The notes under the pieces were generated by a model. That model made no database searches, was not told where the DNA came from, and was given only the letters and a program-made list of their open reading frames with translations. Positions 35,258 through 43,808 of a stretch of DNA of 64,000 nt are shown in pieces; positions within the stretch are counted from its first letter, which is position 1; each line of letters opens with the position of its first letter. Source of the DNA: Winogradskyella pacifica (GTDB taxonomy: Bacteria; Bacteroidota; Bacteroidia; Flavobacteriales; Flavobacteriaceae); NCBI RefSeq assembly GCF_013403915.1, contig NZ_JABFDI010000013.1, forward strand, positions 1-64,000. The letters run 5' to 3'. Both the position numbers and the translations under genes were made by a program.

Positions 35258-36097
35258 ATGAAATTAATTTTTGACAACGTTTCTCATACCTGTAGTAAGG
35301 CCGTTACAAACGCTTACAGTACATCGTTCTCTATGGCTACAAAAATGCTATCGCACACCATAAGACAAGATATTTATAATATCTATGGCTTTGTAAGATT
35401 TGCTGATGAAATAGTAGATTCATTTCATGATTATGATAAAGAAAAACTCTTTAACATGTTTGAAAGTGATTTAGAAGCCGCTTTAGAAAACAAGATTAGT
35501 CTTAATCCTATTTTAAACGCGTTTCAAGAAACCTATCATAAATATGATGTTGAGAAACATATGGTAGATTCTTTTATGGACAGTATGCGCTTAGACCTTC
35601 ATAAAAAAGACTATTTAACTGATGAAGAATACAAAACGTATATTTATGGCTCAGCGGACGTTGTAGGCTTAATGTGCCTTAAAGTTTTTGTAAAAGGAGA
35701 TATTACGAAGTATAATGATTTAAAAGCATCAGCGATGAGCCTTGGTTCTGCATTTCAAAAAGTGAATTTTTTACGCGATTTAAAAGAAGACTTTGAAGAT
35801 TTAAGCAGAACTTATTTTCCGAATACAGATTTAAATAAGCTTGATGAAGCTTCTAAGAAGGCTATCATCAGTGAAATTGAAGCTGATTTTGCTAAAGGAT
35901 TAGAAGGCATTAAAAATTTACCTTTAGAGGCTAAATTTGGTGTATTTATGGCTTATAGATATTATAGCAAATTATTAGATAAACTCAAAAAAACACCAGC
36001 ACTACAAATAAAATCGACTAGAATCAGAGTTCCTAACTACAGAAAAATAGAGCTTCTAACACGTAGTTATGTAAAATATCAATTAAATTTACTTTAA
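35258..36097 (+). CDS. crtB: Phytoene synthase
   Basis: The 279-aa squalene/phytoene-synthase-family enzyme joins two geranylgeranyl diphosphates. The two Asp-rich Mg-binding regions are visible: FVRFADEIVDSF (about 47-58) and KVNFLRDLKEDFEDLSRTYFP. ATKMLSHTIRQDIYNIYGFVR is the substrate-contact helix. Position directly after crtI and before crtZ makes phytoene rather than squalene the product. Confidence 0.93.
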   Translation: MKLIFDNVSHTCSKAVTNAYSTSFSMATKMLSHTIRQDIYNIYGFVRFADEIVDSFHDYDKEKLFNMFESDLEAALENKISLNPILNAFQETYHKYDVEKHMVDSFMDSMRLDLHKKDYLTDEEYKTYIYGSADVVGLMCLKVFVKGDITKYNDLKASAMSLGSAFQKVNFLRDLKEDFEDLSRTYFPNTDLNKLDEASKKAIISEIEADFAKGLEGIKNLPLEAKFGVFMAYRYYSKLLDKLKKTPALQIKSTRIRVPNYRKIELLTRSYVKYQLNLL

Positions 36098-36109
36098 AAT
36101 AACAACGCA

Positions 36110-36556
36110 ATGCAAATAGCTTTTTGGATTTTAATATTTCTTGCTACATTTTTCATTATGGAATTTAATGCGTGGTTTACGCACAAGTATATTATGCATG
36201 GTTTTTTATGGAATTTACATAAAGATCATCATCATAAAGATCACGATAGTTGGTTTGAACGCAATGATGCCTTTTTTATATTTTATGCATTAGTAAGCAT
36301 AACATGCTTTTATCTTTGGAGTTATGAAAACGTTTGGTATACGCTTCCTATTGGCTTAGGTATTTTGGCTTATGGTGTAGCCTATTTTGTTGTTCATGAT
36401 ATTTTTATTCATCAACGCTTTAAATGGTTGCGGAATGTTGACAATAAATACGCTAGAGGTTTAAGACGTGCACATAAAATACATCATAAACACTTAGGTA
36501 AGCATAAAGGAGAGAACTTCGGAATGCTCATAGTGCCTTTTAAATATTTTAAGTAG
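36110..36556 (+). CDS. crtZ: Beta-carotene hydroxylase
   Basis: The 148-aa integral membrane di-iron enzyme adds 3-hydroxyls to beta-carotene rings, giving zeaxanthin. The histidine motifs are HKYIMH, HKDHHHKDH, HDIFIHQR and HKIHHKH. About four hydrophobic segments are present. It starts 12 bases after crtB and ends the operon. Confidence 0.93.
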   Translation: MQIAFWILIFLATFFIMEFNAWFTHKYIMHGFLWNLHKDHHHKDHDSWFERNDAFFIFYALVSITCFYLWSYENVWYTLPIGLGILAYGVAYFVVHDIFIHQRFKWLRNVDNKYARGLRRAHKIHHKHLGKHKGENFGMLIVPFKYFK

Positions 36557-36561
36557 TTTAT

Positions 36562-37152
36562 TTATTCGGAAAGTAACTCGTCTAGCTGTTTTCTGACTTT
36601 AGTACTATTCCAATTTACGGCTCCAGTCTCATCAACAACAATTTCGCTAGCCTTGTTTAAGATAAATGTTCTTGGTATTGAATGTGCTCTCAATTCCTCT
36701 GGAACTTCACTTAGAGGCCTAAATACTTCAAAATTAAAACTCTTTTTTACTTTAAACTTTTCTACGGTTTCAAAATCTTCATTGGTAACAAATAGAAATA
36801 TAACTTTATCCCCATAATCATCATATAATTCTTGAAGACTTGGCATTTCTGCAATACATGGAGGACACCAGGTCGCCCAAAAGTTAATTAATACCACTTT
36901 TCCTTCTGTAGCGTTAAAATCTAACCTATTACCAGTATCAGATATTAAATTCCAATTTAAATTACTTACCGTTTTTCGTTCTACTTTATCTATAAGTGTT
37001 GCTGTATTAATGTAGCTAAACCCCTTATGAAAGAAGACCTGAATTGGTTCTCTCGTTTGCGGAATCACAAATAAAATAATTAGTAAAATCGCTAAAACAT
37101 TATAAATTCTATTTTTAGTCGTTTTATCTTTAGCTGTTTTATCTTTAGTCAT
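36562..37152 (-). CDS. Membrane-anchored thioredoxin-like protein (TlpA/ResA type)
   Basis: The 196-aa protein has a short Lys/Thr-rich N-terminus (KDKTAKDKTTKNR), one membrane anchor (about 16-31) and a thioredoxin fold facing the periplasm. The active site is WATWCPPCIAEMPS (Cys96, Cys99). The family reduces cytochrome c apoproteins or other exported cysteine proteins. It is convergent with crtZ and only five bases separate the two stops, with no clear terminator between. Confidence 0.9.
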   Translation of the reverse strand: MTKDKTAKDKTTKNRIYNVLAILLIILFVIPQTREPIQVFFHKGFSYINTATLIDKVERKTVSNLNWNLISDTGNRLDFNATEGKVVLINFWATWCPPCIAEMPSLQELYDDYGDKVIFLFVTNEDFETVEKFKVKKSFNFEVFRPLSEVPEELRAHSIPRTFILNKASEIVVDETGAVNWNSTKVRKQLDELLSE

Positions 37153-37225
37153 AACGTAATTAAATTAAAGAAGCGCAATACCAAAAATAGGTATCACGCT
37201 TCAAATCTAACAATTTAAATTTGCT

Positions 37226-38104
37226 TTAATTTCTTGTTACAGAACCTGAAACAACCGCAGTTGGCCCTACCCCCATAGAAATAGTTGTATGAACCGCTGC
37301 GTCACTAGGTACCACATGTGCCAAAGGCTTTAATGTAAAAGGCGCTGGGCTATTATCTGGACTAGGCTCAACTGATATTACAATTGTAGCTTCTCTTAAA
37401 TCTGTTGGAAATGTTATTCCTGCTGGTGCATTTTGTAAAAAATCTTCACCAGGGAAACTTGGCCCATCTCCTGCATCTCCTTTAAAAACTGAAGTCGTTG
37501 CATTATCGTCTGCTAATGTTGGATCTGTAAATGTCCCTGTACTAATTGGTGTGCCATCTAAGACAGCCCAACCTTCATATTTCCAACCCTCTGTTAATGT
37601 TGGCAAGTCTAAACCTGCAACAGCACTTCCACTAGAATTATCTAAAAACCAAACTCCACTTTCTTCATTAGTATCATCTGCATCTGTTGGTGTAGCTAAA
37701 ATATAACTACCTGTAGCCGTTTCAAAATTTGCAACTATACCATTAGAATCTACACTAGCCAAAGCCCCTGAAAAATCACCCGCTAGAATTTTTGTTGCTG
37801 CTGGTAAAGGATCAGAATCCACTGCTGGTTCAATAGACAACACAAATGTGGTTGCTACCTCTAATTGTTCTGAATTAACACTAAATGTCTGTGGAAAATC
37901 TACACTACTAAATGTCCCTGTAGATACCGGAGATCCGTCTACAATAATCCATCCTTCATACACAAAATCATCTCCTAACGCTTCTAAACCATCAAGGTTA
38001 AGAGTTAAATTTGAATCTACAGAACTAGTATTATCGTCATCATTACTGCACGAACTGGCAAAAAACCCTAATGCCAATACTGCTAAAATCATTTTTTTCT
38101 TCAT
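37226..38104 (-). CDS. Lipoprotein with two anti-sigma-factor-like repeats
   Basis: The 292-aa protein has a lipoprotein signal (MKKKMILAVLALGFFASSC, Cys19). Two similar halves follow: FVYEGWIIVDGSPVSTGTF with FVLSIEPAVDSDPLP (about 47-115), and WKYEGWAVLDGTPISTGTF with IVISVEPSPDNSPAP (about 177-265). The pattern resembles the C-terminal domain of RskA-type anti-sigma factors, but there is no N-terminal sigma-binding part. It lies 71 bases downstream of the Crp/Fnr gene. Function unknown. Confidence 0.8.
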   Translation of the reverse strand: MKKKMILAVLALGFFASSCSNDDDNTSSVDSNLTLNLDGLEALGDDFVYEGWIIVDGSPVSTGTFSSVDFPQTFSVNSEQLEVATTFVLSIEPAVDSDPLPAATKILAGDFSGALASVDSNGIVANFETATGSYILATPTDADDTNEESGVWFLDNSSGSAVAGLDLPTLTEGWKYEGWAVLDGTPISTGTFTDPTLADDNATTSVFKGDAGDGPSFPGEDFLQNAPAGITFPTDLREATIVISVEPSPDNSPAPFTLKPLAHVVPSDAAVHTTISMGVGPTAVVSGSVTRN

Positions 38105-38175
38105 TGCTTTTTTACTTTAAAATTATATTTCAAAATTAATATCTCAAAGCTTAATGAAATGTTAGACAGCTAACA

Positions 38176-38847
38176 CTATGCTGATTTTTTTAAGATTCTT
38201 ATTTCATTTCTGTTAAAATCTAAATAATTTTCTTCTTTGAGTTCATTTAACAGAATATTTATTGTTGGTCTAGAGGTGCCTATCAATGATGCTATATCCT
38301 TTTGAGTATAAGGATGATTAATAACATGATCACCTGTTTTTTCACAGTCATGACCAAAATCGATACAAAGTTCATCTAAAAACTCAATTAAGCGTGTTTT
38401 AGTGTCTTTAAATAATAGCAATTGTAACCTACGTTCTAGTTTTTTAAACTTTAAACCAATAAACTTATAGACTTTAAAACTAAAATTTTGGTTATCTCGC
38501 ATTAAGCCATGCATTGTATCAACGCTTATAGGACATATAGACGTTTCATTATCTACAGATTGTGCAAATTCATCACGCTTATCGTCTCCTAAAATCGCTT
38601 TCTCGCCAAATAATTCGCCCTTAGTAAGAATGGCTTTTACGATTTCATTTCCTTCTTCACTATAATAGCCAATTTTAACTTTTCCATGCGCTATCAAATA
38701 GATTTTATTAGCTGCATCTGCTTCAATATAGATGTAATCTTTCTTTTTGTAAGAACAAAAATTATGTTCATTAGCGTAAATTTTGACTTTATGAGGACAG
38801 AGCACCTTGAATAGGTTAACATTGTCAAAGAACCACAGTGACTGCAT
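38176..38847 (-). CDS. Crp/Fnr-family transcription regulator
   Basis: The 223-aa protein has a cyclic-nucleotide-binding beta-roll (about 25-140: ANKIYLIAHGKVKIGYYSEEGNEIVKAILTKGELFGEKAIL) and a C-terminal winged helix (about 165-220: TQKDIASLIGTSRPTINILLNELKEE). There is no Fnr-type N-terminal cysteine cluster, and the cAMP-contact residues are not the standard ones. The downstream lipoprotein is a likely co-transcribed partner or target. Confidence 0.9.
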   Translation of the reverse strand: MQSLWFFDNVNLFKVLCPHKVKIYANEHNFCSYKKKDYIYIEADAANKIYLIAHGKVKIGYYSEEGNEIVKAILTKGELFGEKAILGDDKRDEFAQSVDNETSICPISVDTMHGLMRDNQNFSFKVYKFIGLKFKKLERRLQLLLFKDTKTRLIEFLDELCIDFGHDCEKTGDHVINHPYTQKDIASLIGTSRPTINILLNELKEENYLDFNRNEIRILKKSA

Positions 38848-38904
38848 TACGAGGACGTATTTGTTAGATATGTTAATTGTCGCGATAAATCTAGCATCCT
38901 AACA

Positions 38905-38933
38905 TAAAAAAGCCCTTGATTTCTCAAAGGCTT
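38905..38933 (-). terminator. Terminator of large T9SS gene
   Basis: AAGCCCTTGA (38910-38919) pairs with TCAAAGGCTT (38924-38933) with one mismatch. A T-run follows on the minus strand, about 20 bases past the stop at 38955. Confidence 0.75.
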
Positions 38934-38954
38934 GCTTGTATAAAACGTTAAAGA

Positions 38955-41213
38955 TTATTCTTTAATAATCTTTTTTGATTCAAATAGACCTTTATCATCT
39001 TTAACCTTCACAAAATAAACACCCTTTTCTAAAGACGATAGATTAAGTTCTAAGGTTGAAACGTGTTGCTTCTTTTGCGTTAATACCATTTTGCCTAGAA
39101 TATCAAAAACACCAACTTCCACAGTAGATTGTTCTGAATTAAAACTTAAACTCACCACATCTTTTGAAGGATTTGGATATAATACATATTGAGAATTAAG
39201 ACCATTTTCAGCTAAACCTAAAGCTGCTACAAATTCTGTATTAAACGTATTCGTAATTACAGGTGCATTAAAATCGAAAATAATACCCGCCGTATTTGGT
39301 ACAATATCACCTATTTCATAGCCTGCTAATGGTTTAATTTTATAGTATACAAATCCATGACTATTAGCTTCATCAGTAGCTGCATCGGCTAAGTTAATAG
39401 TATTGAATTGCCATGTTAAGGCATCAAAATCACGCTCAATTCCATACGAATGACTCGCTCTTAACATCTGAAATGTTGATTTATCTAACTTTGGATCTAA
39501 AATATTCTCGATAGTTACGTTGATAGCACTAGCAGTTCCTACATTTTGAAACCTAATGGTATAATATAAATAATCATCTTCTGTGAAACTTACATGTTCA
39601 ATTTCAGATCCATGCGATTCGTTAATATCATTAGGGTCATAAGAACCTATAATAATTTCCGATAAACTAGAGGTATTATTTTCAATGACCACATCATTTG
39701 CAGCTGTTGTATACTCAGCCTTATTAGTAATAAAATCTCCTAAATTGGCTGAAGCGGAGACTAATGTTTCAATATAAATCACTTCACTTTCACCAGGTAA
39801 TAAGTTTGTAAAATCTATAGTAAATCCATTCGGCGTTGGCGTAATTAAATTTCCTGCACTTAACCCTGACGCTCCGGTATAGGTTACTGACGGATCTGCA
39901 GTAAACACTACAGTACCAGAACTGACTGTGGACTCTCCATAATTTCTTACAATTAACATGTTTTTGTACGTAAATCCGGGTCTCGGTGCCTGCCAATAAG
40001 AAAGTAAATTAACTGAAATATCATCACAAGCATCTTGAACCAATAAATTCATTTGTGATATTTGCACGCATGCCGAGTTTGAGCTGCTTTCTACTCTAAC
40101 ATAAACAACTCCACTACTAGCGATATAATTATTAGGCGAAGTAATAGCGTTTGTATTACTGTCAGCATCCATCAAAGTCGTATAGTAACTAATATTATAT
40201 TGAAACGTACTTAAACCAGATAATACCAATGAATTTTGACTCGTTAAATCGAATACACCAATACCATCAGTAGCAGAACCACTTGACGCATCACAAACGA
40301 TATAATCTAATTCTGTATTTGGCGTTGGACTTGAGATAGACAACAATTGAAATTGAATAATACTACTATCCGCAAAGCAACCAAAATTTACATCATCGGG
40401 ATTATAAACTCTTGCATAAATAGTTTGATTTGGAGATAACGGAACATAAGTTGAAGCATTTGTTATTGGGGTAGCCAAATTTATAGCATCATTATAATTA
40501 ACAAAGTAACTCACCACTGCTTGTTGATCACCAAGAATTTGATCATCATTAGTTGTTAAGTCAAAAACCACATTTGAAGAATCCGTAGAACAATTCCCCA
40601 TGTTTGGAACCCAATTTGCATACAAATAAGAATCAGAGGCGACTTCTACTGGTATGATATCTACACATGCTCCACTATTTTCTTCAACACGAATATATAT
40701 CGTAATGGCAAAGTCATATATAAAAAACTCGTATGAATTGTTCTCATTTCCTAGAGTAGCATCTTCCTCTAATTCGTAATATTTAGTAGTAATATTAGAA
40801 ACATTTGACAACGTATTCTCAATTTGCAATTCCTCAATAAAAAAATTATTACACTGTACATATTCAAAATTAGTATTGCTATCACTCTTTATAATTTGAA
40901 CCCAATCAACATGGTTGCTACCATCAGATAATATGGCTCTTACTTTATAAAACCCACGTTCATTATCAGCACCTGTTATTGTAAGTAAAGGATTCGTTCC
41001 GCCAACAATTTCTTCATTTGCAGAACTAAATGAGAATCCGTAATACCATTGATAGGTAATATTTGTGTCTGATGTATTTACAACGGTGCCATCAAGTTGC
41101 AGAGAACCACCATCACATAAATATAGCATATTTGGTAATTCGATGACTTGTGCAAGAATTTCATTTGTTTGTAGCAACAAAATGAAACCAAATAAGAGTA
41201 GTAGTTTTTTCAT
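38955..41213 (-). CDS. Large T9SS-sorted surface protein with DUF11/CARDB-like repeats
   Basis: The 752-aa protein has a signal peptide (about 1-21), an Ig-like first domain (about 25-110), gliding-protein-like repeated domains (about 195-400) and a conserved block (about 520-665) with GSYDPNDINESHGSEI, DDYLYYTIRFQNVGTASAINVTIEN and GIIFDFNAPVITN. A type A T9SS sorting domain ends it (about 677-752: YVLYPNPSKDVVS to KKIIKE). It is surface-exposed or secreted. Its binding partner is unknown. Confidence 0.9.
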   Translation of the reverse strand: MKKLLLLFGFILLLQTNEILAQVIELPNMLYLCDGGSLQLDGTVVNTSDTNITYQWYYGFSFSSANEEIVGGTNPLLTITGADNERGFYKVRAILSDGSNHVDWVQIIKSDSNTNFEYVQCNNFFIEELQIENTLSNVSNITTKYYELEEDATLGNENNSYEFFIYDFAITIYIRVEENSGACVDIIPVEVASDSYLYANWVPNMGNCSTDSSNVVFDLTTNDDQILGDQQAVVSYFVNYNDAINLATPITNASTYVPLSPNQTIYARVYNPDDVNFGCFADSSIIQFQLLSISSPTPNTELDYIVCDASSGSATDGIGVFDLTSQNSLVLSGLSTFQYNISYYTTLMDADSNTNAITSPNNYIASSGVVYVRVESSSNSACVQISQMNLLVQDACDDISVNLLSYWQAPRPGFTYKNMLIVRNYGESTVSSGTVVFTADPSVTYTGASGLSAGNLITPTPNGFTIDFTNLLPGESEVIYIETLVSASANLGDFITNKAEYTTAANDVVIENNTSSLSEIIIGSYDPNDINESHGSEIEHVSFTEDDYLYYTIRFQNVGTASAINVTIENILDPKLDKSTFQMLRASHSYGIERDFDALTWQFNTINLADAATDEANSHGFVYYKIKPLAGYEIGDIVPNTAGIIFDFNAPVITNTFNTEFVAALGLAENGLNSQYVLYPNPSKDVVSLSFNSEQSTVEVGVFDILGKMVLTQKKQHVSTLELNLSSLEKGVYFVKVKDDKGLFESKKIIKE

Positions 41214-41283
41214 AAAATTGAATTATAAAAACGAATATACTCTTTTTAATTTAGCGCTACCTCCCTTACTAATCGGCATAAAA

Positions 41284-41312
41284 AAAATCCGTTAGAAATT
41301 CTAACGGATTTT
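41284..41312 (-). terminator. Terminator of the first aconitase gene
   Basis: ATCCGTTAG / CTAACGGAT with flanking A- and T-runs (41284-41297 with 41299-41312) lies 20 bases after the stop at 41332. Confidence 0.85.
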
Positions 41313-41331
41313 AATTACTATGAGTTAACAA

Positions 41332-43602
41332 CTAAGCGTTGTTCTCTTTTTTTATTAAATTAAGAGCAGAACCTTCATTGTACCATTCAATTTGAGCTTG
41401 ATTATACGTATGATTCAAAGCAATAACATCTTTACTTCCATCTGCATGAACAACTTCTAAATGTAATTGTTTATCCGGTGCAAATGCATTTAAATCTGTA
41501 AAGTTGAAGGTATCATCTTCTTGAATTAAATCGTAATCAGCTTCATTATCAAATGTTAAACCTAACATCCCTTGCTTTTTAAGGTTTGTCTCATGAATAC
41601 GTGCAAAAGATTTTACAATAACCGCTGCAACACCTAAATGTCTTGGCTCCATTGCTGCATGTTCTCTAGACGATCCTTCACCGTAATTATGATCACCTAC
41701 AACAATTGTTTTGATACCAGCTGCTTTATATGCTCTTGCTGTATCTGGAACACCACCAAACTCACCTGTTAATTGATTTTTAACAAAATTGGTTTTCTTT
41801 CCATAAGCATTAACAGCTCCAATTAAACAGTTATTAGAAATATTATCTAAATGCCCTCTAAATCGCAACCATGGTCCAGCCATAGAAATGTGATCTGTTG
41901 TACATTTACCGAATGCTTTTATTAATAATTTAGCTCCATTAATTTCATTACCAATTGGCTCAAATGGTGTTAATAATTGAATACGTTCTGAATCTGGGTC
42001 TACAGAAACGACAACTCCACTTCCATCTGCAACTGGCGCTAAATAACCATTTTCTTTAACTTCAAAACCTTTTGGAGGCAATTCCCATCCTGTTGGTTCT
42101 GTAAACATCACTTCCTCTCCTTCTTCATTTATTAATTTATCCGTTAAAGGATTAAAATCTAAACGACCTGCAATAGCAATCGCAGCTGTTAATTCTGGTG
42201 ATGCTACAAAAGCATGTGTATTTGGATTCCCATCGGCACGCTTAGCAAAGTTTCTATTGAAAGAATGTACAATACTATTTTTAGGTGCATTTTTAGGATC
42301 ACTATATCTTGCCCATTGTCCTATACAAGGACCACAAGCATTTGTAAATATTTTAGCGTCTAATTTTTCAAATATTCCAAGAATTCCATCGCGCTCTGCA
42401 GTAAATCTTACTTGTTCAGAACCTGGATTAATTCCTAATTCAGATTTCATTTTTAAACCTTTATCTAGTGCTTGTTGCGCAATAGAAGAAGCCCTAGATA
42501 AATCTTCGTAAGATGAATTAGTACAAGAACCGATAAGTCCCCATTCTACTTGCATAGGCCAATCATTAGCTTTTGCTTTTTCTGTCATATCACGACCTAC
42601 TTCTGTCGATAAATCGGGAGTAAAAGGGCCATTTAATAATGGGCCTAATTCAGAAAGGTTAATTTCGATAACTTCATCAAAATACTGTTCTGGATTAGCG
42701 TAAACTTCATCATCTGCTGTTAAGTAAGGTCTAATAGCATTGGCTGCATCAGCAACATCTGCTCTATCTGTAGCACGTAAATAACGCTCCATAGAATCAT
42801 CATAACCAAAGGTTGATGTGGTTGCACCAATCTCAGCTCCCATATTACATATTGTTCCTTTTCCTGTACAGGACATAGACGTTGCACCAGGTCCAAAATA
42901 TTCTACGATTGCTCCTGTTCCACCTTTTACAGTAAGAATTTCAGCTACTTTTAAAATCACATCTTTAGGTGCTGTCCAACCTGAAAGTTTTCCTGTTAAT
43001 CTTACACCAATTAACTTAGGGAATTTAAGCTCCCAAGCCATTCCTGCCATTACATCAACGGCATCAGCTCCACCGACTCCAATGGCAACCATACCTAATC
43101 CTCCTGCGTTTACAGTATGTGAATCTGTACCAATCATCATTCCTCCAGGAAATGCATAATTTTCTAAAACAACTTGGTGAATAATACCTGCTCCTGGTTT
43201 CCAGAATCCAATGCCATATTTATTTGATACCGATTCTAAGAAATTAAATACCTCACTACTGGTTTGATTAGCGTGCTTTAAATCTGTTGCAGCTCCATCT
43301 TTAGCCTGGATTAAGTGATCACAATGCACTGTAGTTGGTACTGCTACTTTTGGCTTACCAGCTTGCATAAATTGCAATAATGCCATTTGTGCTGTTGCAT
43401 CTTGACAAGCAACACGGTCTGGAGCAAAATCTACATAATCCTTTCCTCTTGTAAATGCCTTATTTGGTGTTCCGTCCCACAAATGAGAGTATAAAATCTT
43501 TTCTGAAAGTGTTAATGGTTTATCAACAATGTCTCTAGCAGCATCAACGCGCTCTGTCATGTTAGCATAAACCTTTTTAATCATATCAATATCAAATGCC
43601 AT
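41332..43602 (-). CDS. Aconitate hydratase (mitochondrial/AcnA-type)
   Basis: The 756-aa [4Fe-4S] enzyme interconverts citrate and isocitrate in the TCA cycle. Visible family blocks are [27 protein letters not shown], the cluster cysteines in [12 protein letters not shown] and [14 protein letters not shown], and the swivelling domain with [15 protein letters not shown]. The [15 protein letters not shown] start and length match the eukaryotic mitochondrial type. A second aconitase lies just upstream but with a terminator between. Confidence 0.95.
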   Translation of the reverse strand: MAFDIDMIKKVYANMTERVDAARDIVDKPLTLSEKILYSHLWDGTPNKAFTRGKDYVDFAPDRVACQDATAQMALLQFMQAGKPKVAVPTTVHCDHLIQAKDGAATDLKHANQTSSEVFNFLESVSNKYGIGFWKPGAGIIHQVVLENYAFPGGMMIGTDSHTVNAGGLGMVAIGVGGADAVDVMAGMAWELKFPKLIGVRLTGKLSGWTAPKDVILKVAEILTVKGGTGAIVEYFGPGATSMSCTGKGTICNMGAEIGATTSTFGYDDSMERYLRATDRADVADAANAIRPYLTADDEVYANPEQYFDEVIEINLSELGPLLNGPFTPDLSTEVGRDMTEKAKANDWPMQVEWGLIGSCTNSSYEDLSRASSIAQQALDKGLKMKSELGINPGSEQVRFTAERDGILGIFEKLDAKIFTNACGPCIGQWARYSDPKNAPKNSIVHSFNRNFAKRADGNPNTHAFVASPELTAAIAIAGRLDFNPLTDKLINEEGEEVMFTEPTGWELPPKGFEVKENGYLAPVADGSGVVVSVDPDSERIQLLTPFEPIGNEINGAKLLIKAFGKCTTDHISMAGPWLRFRGHLDNISNNCLIGAVNAYGKKTNFVKNQLTGEFGGVPDTARAYKAAGIKTIVVGDHNYGEGSSREHAAMEPRHLGVAAVIVKSFARIHETNLKKQGMLGLTFDNEADYDLIQEDDTFNFTDLNAFAPDKQLHLEVVHADGSKDVIALNHTYNQAQIEWYNEGSALNLIKKENNA

Positions 43603-43756
43603 GGAATATCAGTTTTTAATTAATTTTACTAATATACAAAATGCAATATGACTTTAAAAGCGTTCATTACATATAATAATGATAGTGGAATAAGTATTTT
43701 CTATATCATAATTATTCTAAATTAAAAATAACATTATCTTAAAACAAGATTATAAA

Positions 43757-43784
43757 AAAAGCCTGAATCTAAGATTCAGGCTTT
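43757..43784 (-). terminator. Terminator between the two aconitases
   Basis: AAAGCCTGAATCT / AGATTCAGGCTTT (43758-43770 with 43772-43784) lies 25 bases after the acnB stop and is preceded on the plus strand by an A-run, giving Ts in the transcript. Confidence 0.85.
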
Positions 43785-43808
43785 CACTTATATAAAATAA
43801 AATTTCAA

